Source: Nelumbo lutea (taxonomy: Eukaryota > Streptophyta > Magnoliopsida > Proteales > Nelumbonaceae). From it: a DNA stretch of 64,000 nucleotides. The notes under the pieces are model-generated. The model saw only the letters and a list, made by a program, of their open reading frames with translations. It had not been told where the DNA came from and did not search any database. Location: positions 16,182,934-16,246,933 of the forward strand of contig JAKGHH010000003.1 of assembly GCA_022828595.1 (NCBI GenBank), read 5' to 3'. Of this stretch, positions 34,314-45,535 are shown one piece after another. The position numbers and the translations under genes were made by a program. The stretch's first letter is position 1; each line of letters opens with the position of its first letter.

Positions 34314-36719
34314 ATGATGAGGATGATGGTAGTGATCATGACCATTATAGTAGCCTTGGGGTTGGTTAGCAGGCAAGCTTCTTGCACAGTTGTCCAATTC
34401 ATCTTTGGGGATTCCCTCTCTGATGTTGGAAATAATAACTACCTCTCCAAGAGTCTGGCTCGAGCAAGTCTGCCGTGGTATGGTATCGATTTTGGAAATG
34501 GAATGCCCAATGGAAGGTTTTGTAATGGTCGAACTGTTGCTGATATCATAGGTATTTTTCTTCTTTTAATTTTGTTTATAACATTTCCTATTTATGTGTT
34601 AATTTAAGTACTCTTTCCTCTTCAACTGATAATTAATTAAGCTTGTGAATTGTGATATGTGTCTTAAATTAGGTGACAGGATGGGTCTCCCAAGGCCACC
34701 AGCATTCTTGGATCCATCTTTGAATGAGGACATCATACTAAAGAATGGAGCCAATTATGCCTCTGGTGGTGGTGGGATATTGAATGAAACTGGTGGCCTT
34801 TTTGTAAGTTGTACTACTAGCTTGGAGCCTTGGACCATTTCTCTTTCTATTGATCCATCTACATGGAGTTCTTATAGCTTTTTCTTCTTTTTCGTTTAAT
34901 TTGATCTAGATGCAACAAATTATATTAAGCAACAAAAGGCTTCTAATTAATTAGCTTAGGTAGCAATTAATTAAGTTAAAAAGTTTTCTCAATCGAACGC
35001 AGGTGCAAAAGTTTTCACTGTATAAGCAAATCGAGTTGTTTCAAGGAACACAAGAGCTAATAAGAAACAAAATCGGTGCTGAAGCGTCAGATAACTTCTT
35101 CAAAGAAGCAAGCTATGTGGTTGCTTTAGGCAGCAACGACTTCATTAACAACTTCTTGCTCCCAGTTTACAGAGATTCATGGACGTATTCCAATGATGGC
35201 TTCATTCAGTATCTAATCACAACTTTGGGAAATCAATTGACGGTAATAAAAGCAATGAGACCCACTGCAAATCCGCAATATTTATTTATTTTTGTTTTAA
35301 GCCAAGACACATATTCATGGGCATGATGATGAGCACAAATTAATTTGTTGAGATTTTTTTTTTTTTTATTGACTAAAAGAAACGGTGTGTTTGGATTTGA
35401 TTAATGTACAGATATTGCACGGGTTAGGGGCTCGGCAGTTGATGGTGTTTGGGCTAGGGCCCATGGGTTGTATTCCTCTGCAACGTGTGCTAAGCTCATC
35501 AGGGAACTGCCAAGAAAAAACCAACAATCTGGCCATCAGCTTTAACAAAGCAACGGCCAAGCTCTTACAGGAACTGTCCAGCAATCTCCCCAACGCAAGC
35601 TTCAGATTCGGGGATGCTTATAATGTAGTTGATGATGTAATTAAAAATCCAGATAAATACGGTAGGTGTAAGTGTAACGAATTTGCTCTTCTCGACGTTG
35701 TCGTTGCGTGCCTACTGCCTAGACTAACACCTAACATTACATCCTTTACCAAAAACAGTTTAGTCAGGAATCTGGATGGAGTGAAAAGTGCCACATTGGG
35801 TTAGGTGGTCTACCATGTTCTTCAATATTATACGATATGGACCTTCTAACTTGAACTTAGAAGGTCTAAGGAAACACAACACAATTATTAGGGGGTGATC
35901 ATGGGCAGGGCCTGGCCGGGCTTACCACCTGTCGTAAGGGTTATAGCCTGGGCCGCATCTTCCTGGGCCTGAACATAAAATCTGGGCACTAAGCCCACAA
36001 TTTTCAGGTTGGGCTGGGTTGAAAATGATCACCCCTAAGCCCTAAACACAACTTCAGGGATTCAGTGGGATCCATACAATCATATGGGTTTTCATCAAAA
36101 TTTACGGGGATTGTGATTAGTCAAAGCCTGTTTAGATTTCTGGCATCATAGATTTTTTCCTTCTACATATATTTGAAGGAAAAGTCCTATTGTTTTGTTG
36201 CTTCAATATGTACTGGCAATGCACAAGCACGAGCAAAGTAAAAAATCAAAGAAGAGTAGGAATAGAGATAGGAGAGAGAATTTTATGAAGGAAAACCAAA
36301 TTGAAATGAAAGAAAGTGGGAGGAGCTTTGAGAATTGGAAGAAAGGTGGATGCCTGGATGGGAATATATTTATATTAGGTGGTGGCGAAAGTTGTAAATA
36401 TTATCATGTCTTGCCTATGAATTAAACCTTTTTTCAGCATCTTTTCAATGATGGATGATCACATTCAATTCCATGTTAATTTTCAGGATTTGAAAATTCA
36501 GACTCTCCATGCTGCTCATTTGGACGGATCCGACCTGCTCTCACTTGTGTCCCTGCATCAAGGTTGTGCAAAGATAGAAGCAAATATGTGTTCTGGGATG
36601 AGTATCACCCCACTGATAAAGCAAATGAGATCATCGCCAACGAGATCATTAGAAAGCTCGGATTTGTGCACGTCAACACCACATCATCACAAGGGCCAGC
36701 TCTTGCTCCTTCCTCATAG
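34314..36719 (+). CDS. GDSL esterase/lipase, secreted (SGNH hydrolase), five exons
   Basis: The exons are 34314-34551, 34673-34803, 35003-35242, 35412-35661 and 36487-36719 (TAG). All introns are GT-AG and phases agree; the product is 363 residues, normal for plant GDSL lipases. Residues 1 to about 24 are a hydrophobic signal peptide. Block I FGDSLSD gives the nucleophile Ser34. Block III is GSNDF (about 166-170), with the expected Asn. Block V DEYHPT gives Asp324 and His327. CKCNEF...LG right after 35661 is intron read-through; the true last exon starts FENSDSPCCSFGRIRPALTC and restores the conserved cysteines. This family hydrolyses esters or acylated substrates in the secretory pathway or cell wall; the substrate cannot be told. 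The first two codons are both Met (ATGATG), so the start could be either. Confidence 0.93.
35889..36037. mobile_element. Small hAT-type MITE in the last GDSL intron
   Basis: The left end TAGGGGGTGATCATGGGC is mirrored by the right end TTGAAAATGATCACCCCTA. The 149-bp element is GC-rich relative to the intron, with GGGCC-type words inside. No target duplication is visible. Confidence 0.6.
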
Positions 36720-39700
36720 GGATTGGTCATTGGTGATCGATATTTATATAGGATATGCATTTTCTTAAAAAAAATTATACAGGATATGTCTAGTTTTATT
36801 AATTATTAGCCGTCAACTTTATGACACAGCTTATGCAAAAACTTGCCTATGAAATCAACATATCCTTAGTGCCTAACATTTTAGAAGAAATGGATACGTA
36901 CCCACAGGCCACACCCTGCACGAAAATTAGTGTTTAATTTGGTTCCAATCTATACTATGTATTTATTTATGGCTTCTGAAGCCTTGTTTTCTCGTTAATT
37001 ATTGTTGTAATATATGTATATATATATATATATATATGACATTATATCGAGGAGGAACAAATGAGGGTAGAACGTACGTAGGAGGAGAGCAGAGCAATTT
37101 AAAATGGGTGACCACGACGTCTAATACCCAGAATTTAGTTTGAAGGGCTGAGGTGGAGTGACAAATGCCAGTTTGCCACGTCGGATTAGGTGGTCTGTCA
37201 TGTCCTTTTGTTCCATTAATTACTAATACATGTATTAAGTTTACGATAATAAATATAATATATATTATTATTAGATTTTTTAAAAGAGGGGGGTGATTCA
37301 ATCGGTTCTATGGTTAGATGACACAGAGCTATCTAAGCCCCTCCTCTAAAGTCTTAACCAACTTGTCATCTGTTGTTTGTTCATGGGACATATTGAGACC
37401 CACTAACATGACAACATATGATCAAATGATCAGTTTAACCATTTACTGGGTATTTGCCAAAATTTATGATTGTGTAAATCAATATGATTTTTTTTTTTTT
37501 TGGTGAAAACCCCTTTATCTTTCATTAAAATCCGAACTAACAACTAGATAGAACTTTTTCTTTGTTGAAATAATATAAGATAACAAGTTTTTAAGCTGGT
37601 CATTGGTCGATTAACCTCTTAAACGAGGCCGCCTCTTCTATAAAAATGAGAAGAATATATAATCAATTTGCATTTTGAACATTTTAAGCAATTAAATACA
37701 TAAACTTGAATAATAATTTATCTAAGAAAAATTTGCAGAAATAGGATCGATTTTACCATTCTTATAATATTCAACACGACAACACGTACAGTTGAATATT
37801 ATTGAGCAATTGTTGCAGTTTGCACAAGAAAAAAAGGGTGAAATTAATGTTGCAAAGTAGATGGATTCGCGAAATGGTACTCCTTGAGTTTCTTCATACT
37901 CCTCCTTTGTCAGATCTTCCTAGCTAGCTATGGGTCAAACTACTAGAAAGCTGGATATTAGCTCTGCTAGATCTCTAATCCTCTTAGAATCATTTGGTTT
38001 GTGGTTTTCAGGTTGTACGAATTACTAAGGAATTAGGCACTTCTTTTGTTTTCAGTTGCAAGATCAATGGATGATAAAGTGGAAGCTGAAGAGGAGGTCA
38101 CAAGGAATGAAAATCTTGAAGCTTCTTATTCAGTTCAAAATTTTCCCTTATATGGTTATTTGGTAGTTCAACCTGTAGCTTAGTGTGTGGTTGAGAAGAT
38201 GGAAAAGTTAGATGCTAGCTAGAGAGGGTGATGAACCAGATGTTAGTGTGTGGTTGAAGATATGGAAGACCCAGATTTTGGTGTAGGTGGAGATTGAAAG
38301 AGTCATCAGATGTCATTGTATCTGATGAAACAGACATCAATGAATCTTTGCCTTTTGTTTGTAGCTCCATTTCATCTCTTGTGGAAGGAACAGAGACTGG
38401 AAGAGAAGAGAAAGAACCTGACCGGATCTACAGAAGGTACAATGACAGTATGAAATGGTTCGATCTACGCAACTATATATGAGAGAGCATGTGGAATAAG
38501 TGGGGTATTCATTCATCTAATTGTGAACCTATTTTTTATAATTGGTTCACAGATCCTGTCAACTCCTACTTGAGCATTCATTGATTAAACACAGGAAACT
38601 GGACTTCCATTTAGTAAACAAATCCATTTCTGTTCATGTTAATTAATATATAAACCCTTAACTAGAATAATCTTATTTATTAGCCATGTTGGATTTCTTA
38701 CGTACTAACAAAATATTGGACTTGCTCACTGGAAACTCCTACTTCATTTGAGAGTGCAGAGCAGAGCCGACGGATTTTTCTGTTCATTTGCGTCATGGAG
38801 CAAAGTTCCAGAGGTTTTATGCATGTGAGAGTCTTCTCCAAGTTCCAGAGGTTTCAGGTAGCCTTAGTCTTGACTTATCTTTTATTTTGATCTGTAACGC
38901 AGTCCGGATTTCATAGTAAGTCAATTCTACAATCCTCTCTACTAACCCAGCTAAACAATGGCACCCGTACCTTAACCTCTTTTGAGTCTAACTTTGCGAA
39001 TAACACGAACGGTGTTATTACCCCTCCGTTAGACATGTATTCCTTAAAAAAATTATATGCATGATTCTGCCTCTCTCACTTCTCTGCAATGTTATCTTCG
39101 GCCCATGGTATGACTAAGGATAAAACTGAAGTAAAGATGGGTGTTCTTGACCTAATTATGAGCAATGGGATTTTCATACATCTTGAATAAGAGATTAATT
39201 TATATTTGAAAGGTTTTGAGGGGTTCAGAGGGCATCTGAGATGGGATCGTCCTTATCAATCTATATATATAATGAAATGATTGCAGTGAGAATTAAATTA
39301 ATTATAAGGTTAGGTGAAAAAAATTTGTTGTCCGGTGAATATAGCAAATTCCCGCAACACCAAAAAGAAGAGGGTGAGACTAAATTACAAAGAAACCGTG
39401 TACAATTCAAAAAAAGAATTTTTTAGGAAAAGATGTTCAACTGAAGGGCAACAACAGCAGTTAACTATTTGCACAAGTTAAGATTCTAAAACATGTTTAG
39501 AGACAGGTGGCATTGTTTTATTGGGTTAGTAGAGCGGATTGTAGAATTGAATTAGTAGGAAATCCCAACTGTCTTTAACGGGGGAAATTTCTGCAAAAGA
39601 AGAGGTGTTCTACAGCATCAATGTTTTAGTTTTCAAAATTGCCACATCAGCAAATATAAAAAATAAATAAATAAATACACGTTATTGAACCATGCCTTTG

Positions 39701-40107
39701 TTTGGAAATTAAAAAACAAATAGTTTTTTTTTGTTTAAAAAAAGGATACATGTTTTTGAAATTATCAAAATAAAGGTTCTTATAACAAAAGCAAAATTTA
39801 CAGTAGAGAAATTATGTGATTTATGAAATATGATGCTAATAACTAACAAGATGAAAAGATGTTCTTTAAACCAAAAATTCAAGAACAATTTTTTTTTTTT
39901 TTGTGCCGGTTTTGGAAAAAAAATACACATCTGAAACAAGAATATGTTCGTTGTGTTTTTGTTCTAAGGACCAATTTGTTTTAAACCGGTTAATTTTGTT
40001 TTACTTTAAAACAATTCACATTGGAGAGTACGTCCCGAAATTGTTGGGTGCCAAATGATTGTAAGCCATAGGATTGGAATAAACATATTGCCCTCTATTC
40101 CCAAGAT
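36720..40107. other. Intergenic DNA; possible decayed gene fragment near 38040-38520
   Basis: A TA microsatellite lies at 37012-37037. The stretch 38040-38520 has longer stop-poor runs and a duplicated phrase (GTGTGTGGTTGA-GA-ATGGAA) but also in-frame stops. One frame reads EEKEPDRIYRRYNDSMKWFD, which looks protein-like, but I cannot assign it. The rest is AT-rich with no feature I can support. Confidence 0.35.
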
Positions 40108-41968
40108 TAGGGATTCGAACGGATCAGATCAGACTAAATTTGGGGTATATATCTGAATCCGATCTGATCCGATCTCACAAAGGTCAATTTGAATTCAAAT
40201 CCATTAAGGATGTCAGATAAAAAATTACTATATTATAAAAAATTACAAAAACACAATATAAACATATCTATACTATATTATATAGCAATAGAGGTCACGT
40301 CAGCAGCCCTATCCTTGATCCATTACCCAATCCTGGCTTCTCCTTAACTCTCTCTCCTTCTTCCCTTACCAGTTACCCCTTCCCAACCCGTCCATGTAGA
40401 CATGTGACAGCCCTCTCCTCTTTACTAGAGTTCCCACTCCTCTCTCTCATGTTCCTAATCACTTAATCAATCCCCTCCTAAAATTTCTCCCACCTAAAAT
40501 TACTCCTAAAACACCTCTTAACCTATCTTACATGCCCAATCTAGCCACATGGCACCACTATCCCCTACTTTCTCCTTAATTATCTCTTATTATCTTTAAT
40601 TCCTATTTATCCTCTTCCCCACTTTTCATCTATATCTATTTAAAGAAAGTTTGAATTAAAAATTTTAATAATTGTTTAAATATTGTAACAAAATAATGTA
40701 TTAACTTTAAAATATTTATTAAAAACAAAAAATCTAATAGATTTAATAGTGTTCGGATTATTAATAGTTTTATACTTTTATGAAATTCATAATGAAATAA
40801 ATTATAATTTTATGAATTAAAATTTTCAGTAACAAAATTATTTAAATTTTATTTAAATAATAAAAATTAAAATATTTAAAATATTATTTAAATATTTCAA
40901 TAACTAAATATTTTAAATAAAAATATTAAAAAATAGCTAATTAATTATATAAAAAAATTTAATATTATGTAATAACTTTAAAATAAATAAAATTTAAATA
41001 ATGAAAATTTTTTAAATATTTTATTATATTTATTTTGTAATTATTGTATTTTTATTATTTATTTATTTATTAATTAATTTTTGTTATAAATTTATTTTCA
41101 ATAATTGTGTATTTTTCTATAAATTATCAATAATTGTTCGAGATTAAAATATTATTATTTTTCTATAAATTTATTTTCAATAGTTGGGTTAGTTTGGTTG
41201 CAAATTAGCGAAAACCAACCAATTCTGGTTGTATCAATTTGGGTCAGTTTTTAGTTGGGTCAGTTTGTTCAAAAGATTTAAACATAAAAAATTAAATTTA
41301 AATTAAAAAAATTACCGTGGAATTATTGAAAAAATAAATTAAAAAAATAAAAAATAAATAAATTTACAAGATAAAATATTTTAGACTAAGAAATATGGGA
41401 TATTTTTCTACTTACCGTATTAAACAAATTATATTTAAAATATAAAATATTAATATATATCTATGGTCGGGTCAATTTGATTTTGGTCGGTTTACAAATG
41501 GCCAAACCAAAGTTGACCCAACTTGGTCGGTTTGGGAAATTGGTGAACCAAAGCTGATTGAAAATACTATAAAAACCGACCAACTCGGGTTGAATTGGGT
41601 TGGGTTGGTCGGTTCAATTGGTTTGATAAATAGTCCTAGCTGAAATTAATTATTATTTTTGTATTTTTAAAATTATTAAAAGTTGTATATAAAATATAAA
41701 TAATTATTAATTATTTAAAAATTAAAATATAAAATAATTGTCTAATTTTATGTGCTTTTATTGTTTAACTTTTGCTTAACAAAGATTGTGCATCGCACGG
41801 GTTCCTACTAATTTATAAATAAAAATATAACTATAGGATAGGATTGTATCAAAATTTTTGGACTGGATAGGGGTTATCTGAATTCACTTCAATTTTTAAT
41901 TAGGTCATATTATTCAATCCAAAAATCCAACATGGAGGGTATCATGATCTGGTTCATTTGCACCCCTA
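40108..41968. mobile_element. Degraded hAT-like element split by a Helitron
   Basis: The left part starts TAGGGATTCGAACGGATCAG and has repeated GATCTGATCCGATC words. The right part ends with the complement of TAGGGGTGCAAATGAACCAG. The two parts have the same sequence style and would be joined if the Helitron at 40267-41811 were absent, leaving a host element of roughly 300 bp. No target duplication was found. Confidence 0.5.
40267..41811 (+). mobile_element. Non-autonomous Helitron (1,545 bp)
   Basis: The 5' end TCTATACTATATTATATAGC and the 3' end GCATCGCACGGGTTCCTACT-AA have the TC start and CTRR end of plant Helitrons. A short GTGC-ATC-GCAC hairpin sits about 12 bases before the 3' end. 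The element lies between A (40266) and T (41812), as expected. The interior is very AT-rich, with GGTTGGTCGGTT repeats and no Rep/helicase frame, so it would need an autonomous partner. Confidence 0.75.
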
Positions 41969-42931
41969 TTCATAAGACAGAATTTTGGTAATAACTCTCT
42001 TCAGATTCCAATTTAATGGCCTAAAGCATTTTTGCACTTAAAAAAGGTGTTTTATGGAAGATTCCCTTCCCTTATGGCCCAACTACCACATTCACAAAAA
42101 AAGATGCAAAACTGTATCAATTCTTGATTAATTTGCATGTGAACCAGTCAAGCTCATCTCACAAAGTGGTTAATTTGACTTAGTCTAAATTGAGCTTAAA
42201 ATTGTACTCGAGCCTAATATAAGTGAGATCATATAGTATGAAGCAGGATATGTATATCATTTCAGAAGTTTATTTATTTTGTTAAGACACAAGTATATGG
42301 TTCCTTGATTATGTGCAAGCCAACTTATAATTTTGGGAACCATATTGTTTTATTATTTTATGGAGCCTCCGCTCTGGATGCCTCTAGAAATGTATCAATT
42401 CTTTTGGCCTTTTTTTCTTGGATAGAGTATGACGGGTCCCCCCATATATGGGCACATTTGATTTTTACAAACAAAGTGAAAGATTCCTCTAATCTTGTCG
42501 TTTTAGAATATTTTTATTTTTATTTTTTATTTGCATTTGCAACTTGTATCTAGCCCAACACGTCAACATTTAGAGTTACTAGCGAGTTCTGATTTTTTTT
42601 GTCCCTTCTTTGTTTATTTCTTTTTGTACTTAAAAATTTGTATGGCTGTTGAAGTGTATTTGGAAGAAGAACAAATGGTTGGAAGGAGAGGCTGTGAGAG
42701 CAACAGAAGTATTAAGGGTCATAATAAGGAAGTCCATAGTGATATGTCATGGTGGAAATATAGAAAGTTCCTCTGGACTCAGCCCCTAGTAGAAGACCCT
42801 AAAGACCTCAAGTTGTTTGTCAAACTTACCAAGGAACTCCGAAAGATAAGTGATGTAATCGTTTTCGGCCACGTACCAATGTTTTGTGATGTAAATTTTT
42901 TTGGCAAAGTACCTCGTTATTCGACCCGATA
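41969..42931. other. Intergenic DNA with an unassigned 133-codon frame (42531-42932)
   Basis: The plus-strand frame at 42531-42932 includes MSWWKYRKFLWTQPLVEDP and DPKDLKLFVKLTKELRK. It runs straight into the tandem arrays at 42956. I do not recognise a domain. It may be part of the repeat complex that follows or chance coding. Confidence 0.25.
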
Positions 42932-42955
42932 GTGGCGTGCCTTAGTGACGAGCTA

Positions 42956-43325
42956 CTTGGTGGCGAACTGTCTTGGTGGCGAACTGCCTTGGTGGCGAAC
43001 TGCCTGGTGGCGAACTCCCTGGTGGCGAACTGCCTGGGGGCGAACTGTCTTGGTGGCGAACTGCCTGGGGGCGAACTGCCTTGGTGGCGAACTGCCTGGG
43101 GGCGAACTGCCTTGGTGGCGAACTGCCTGGGGGCGAATTGCCTGGGGGCGAACTGCCTTGGTGGTGAACTGCCTGGGGGCGAACTGCCTTAGTGGCAAAC
43201 TGCCTGGAGGTGAACTGCCTTGGGGGCGAACTGCCTTGGGGGTGAACTGCCTGGGGGCGAACTGCCTTGGGGGCAAACTGCCTAGGGGTGAACTACCTGG
43301 GGGCGAACTGCCTGGCGAACTCCCT
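42956..43325. repeat. Minisatellite of 15/16-bp units (31-bp higher-order repeat)
   Basis: About two dozen copies of TTGGTGGCGAACTGCC (16 bp) and TGGGGGCGAACTGCC (15 bp) follow one another. In the middle they alternate and form a 31-bp dimer. Because 31 is not a multiple of three, all frames stay open and give repetitive peptides rich in Gly, Glu, Leu, Pro or Trp, Arg, Thr, Ala; these are not evidence of a protein. Edge units are more diverged, as is normal for an array. Confidence 0.9.
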
Positions 43326-43409
43326 ACTAGGCGGTCGATGCCTTAGAGAATGTTGGAGCTCCCTGGTGCGGTGCAATCCGACTGCCCTCAGCATGAGGTG
43401 GTCTTCTTT

Positions 43410-43715
43410 CCTTTGTAGGCTGCGGGAGATGAGGGACTTGCGAGAACTTTATCTTTTCCTCCTCTTTGTAGGTGGCAGGAGCTGAGAGACATGCGAGAAC
43501 TCCATCTTTTCCTCCTCTTTGTAGGTGGCGGGAGCTAAGGGACCTCCGAGAACTCCATCTTTTCCTCCTCCTTGTAGGTGGCAGGAGTTGAGGGACCTCC
43601 GAGAACTCCATCTCTTCCTCCTCCTTGGAGGTGGGGGGAGCTGAGGGACTTCCGAAAACTGCATCTTTTCCTCCTCTTCGTAGGCGGCGGGAGCTGAAGG
43701 ACCTGCGAGAACTGA
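43410..43715. repeat. Tandem array with a 53-bp unit
   Basis: The anchor GAGAAC recurs at 43442, 43495, 43548 and 43601, exactly 53 bp apart, with flanking diverged copies. Each unit contains CCATCTTTTCCTCCTC, TTGTAGGTGGCGGGAGCTGA and GGGACCTCC. It lies about 85 bp after the 15/16-bp array and is unrelated to it in sequence. Confidence 0.88.
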
Positions 43716-43969
43716 ATCAGAGGTCCCGGGGGTACTTTCCCGGTGGAGGCTCTCCGATGCTTAAGTTAGCACTCTTATTGTAGAGAGCTTTGAAGATAAT
43801 ATGAGAGAGCTAGAGAGTAGGGTTACTTCCCTTTCTTTTCCATCCCCTTCCCCTTTGGGGGGTGAGGTCGTTATATATCGGAGTCTTCGCAGGTTAGGTG
43901 GGTGAAAAGCCTCCAAACGGTAAGACTCGTTGCATCCTGTTAGAACCGGGGTACGGTGGTGAACTCCTC
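43716..43969. other. LTR-like spacer between tandem arrays
   Basis: The sequence includes GGAGGCTCTCCGATGCTTAAG, AGAGAGCTAGAGAGTAGGG and CGTTATATATCGGAGTC. This leader-like style is often seen in LTRs of plant retrotransposons, but I could not find paired ends or a coding interior. Confidence 0.3.
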
Positions 43970-44215
43970 GAGGTCGTCAAGCTGGTGCTTGTGTCAGGCG
44001 GCCAGGTCGGCGCCTGGGCCGGGTTGTCAGAGGGGTGCTTGCGTTTGTCGACGGGTCAGTGTTTAGGCCAGGTCGTTAGGTCGGCGCCTGTGTCAGTCGG
44101 CGGGACAGTGTCTAGATCAGGTCGTCAAGCTGGCGCCTATGTCAATCGGCGGGTCAGTGTCTAGATCAGGTCGTCAAGCTGGCGCCTTGACCGGATCATG
44201 CACTAGGCTGGTCCA
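43970..44215. repeat. Tandem array with a 49-bp unit
   Basis: AGGTCGT recurs at 44070, 44119 and 44168, 49 bp apart, with earlier diverged copies from about 43970. The unit contains GTCAAGCTGGCGCCTATGTC and CGGCGGGTCAGTGTCTAGATC. A shorter CGCAGGCCG-CG repeat follows to about 44300. This is the third array in the same 1.3-kb GC-rich island. Confidence 0.85.
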
Positions 44216-44812
44216 GGTTGGCCAGGTCGCGCAGGCCGTGCGCAGTTCGTGCAGGCCGCACGAAGTTCACGCAGGCCGCGCGTGTGCCGCGCAGTCCTGC
44301 TTATGGATTTTCATCCATACTGAAGTTGGATTAATTGACTAAAAAAATATATAGTCATTCATGTCATTGTGTCTAATTTGTTCATTTCTCACATTTTATT
44401 TTTTTTCTGATTGAGAAGAGTGACGGCTCTGTCTTCTTGATGGGCAAACCAACGGTGCAGGTAATAAAACGACAAAAGGTCAGTTCTTTAGTTTTCCGTG
44501 TGTGAATCTGATTGATGGAATTGCCAATCGAACTGGACCAAAATTTCTAATGGGCTTTTCCTGATGGGCTGTGCAATTCAATAATTCACATGAGCATTCG
44601 CCATCACTACACACTACTACTGCAACTTCACCAAATATGTTATCACTTCACTACTTACTAGTGACGATAACTATTCTTTCGAACGATCGGGATTTTAGGG
44701 TGCATTTGATATTTCTTATTTTAAGGATTTATCTTCTTTTTACAGTTAAAAATTCAATGTTCATATTTTAAAAGGAATATTTTAATAGTAAATAGGAGAT
44801 AAGGCTGAGTTT

Positions 44813-44901
44813 GGCATTCCTTATTTAAGGACTTATCTACTTTTTACAGTTAAAAAAATCAATGAGATAAATCCTAAAAATAAGGAATGCCAAATTCAAC
44901 C
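44813..44901. mobile_element. Tourist-like MITE (89 bp) with TAA target duplication
   Basis: The left end GGCTGAGTTTGGCATTCCTT pairs with the right end AAGGAATGCCAAATTCAACC on the other strand. TAA flanks both sides (44810-44812 and 44902-44904). A related half-copy lies just to the left, near 44700. It sits about 0.6 kb upstream of SS2. Confidence 0.7.
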
Positions 44902-45535
44902 TAATAGCAATTCTTATATTCCCCTAATATTATTCATGGGCTTCCAAATTTATGGGCCAGGCCCAGTAATGACCACGGTGCCATGTAAGAGAAGACGGTG
45001 CTCTGGTCTCTGCTTCCTCTGTTTTTCCACGTGTTTCTTCTGGAGTTTTTACTATTGTTGGGGTTTGATGTCGGCCGCTCGTTCCGTATTCCGAAAATCT
45101 GGCATTAAGTTATTGTGCAATTCTCAATCAATCTCAACCTCAAAATCTCCATGATTTTCCAATCAGTGGGGTCCATTGTAACAGAATTCAACAGTGAATA
45201 ATTCCTTTAACACCAACAACTGTTTTCGCCCGTCCTCCATGGTTTCTTGCTCCTCCATTGCCAGTTCCAACTCACACCTCCATTGCCAGTTCCAACTCAC
45301 ACCTCCATTGCCTCTGCTTATGTACTCTGCAATCGCCACATTTTCACTCAACTGTGTATCCTTCAAACTTGTTATCCCCAATTAGCTTCGTCGTAATTCT
45401 CAAAGCCCTCTACTGCTTTCTGTTTAACCTTCATTTCATCATCTGGGTTTCTTTCAGTCTCCATTTGGCTTCTTAGGTTTTCATCAAGTCCTCAAATCTT
45501 GTTAGGTTATCACAAACACTAAGGCAAACACAAGA
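44902..45535 (+). promoter_or_regulatory. Probable promoter and 5' UTR region of SS2
   Basis: GGGCCAGGCCCA lies at about 44953-44965 and is similar to site II/GGCCCA promoter motifs of plants. A perfect tandem repeat of CCTCCATTGCCAGTTCCAAC-TCACA (25 bp) occurs at about 45253-45304. No clear TATA box was found. The pyrimidine-rich stretch before 45536 is likely 5' UTR. Confidence 0.35.

Noticed and set aside
35662..35804. GDSL reading frame continuing past 35661 to a stop at 35804
   Set aside because: The frame reads through a good donor (G|GTAGGT) and loses the conserved cysteines and the DxxH block, which are encoded by the exon at 36487-36719.
42932..43346. Overlapping frames with Gly-Glu-Leu-Pro or Trp-Arg-Thr repeats, both strands
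   Set aside because: These are translations of the 15/16-bp minisatellite in different frames; they carry no independent coding signal.
42956..44215. CRISPR-like array
   Set aside because: Units are contiguous without unique spacers, lengths differ between arrays, and the DNA is plant nuclear.
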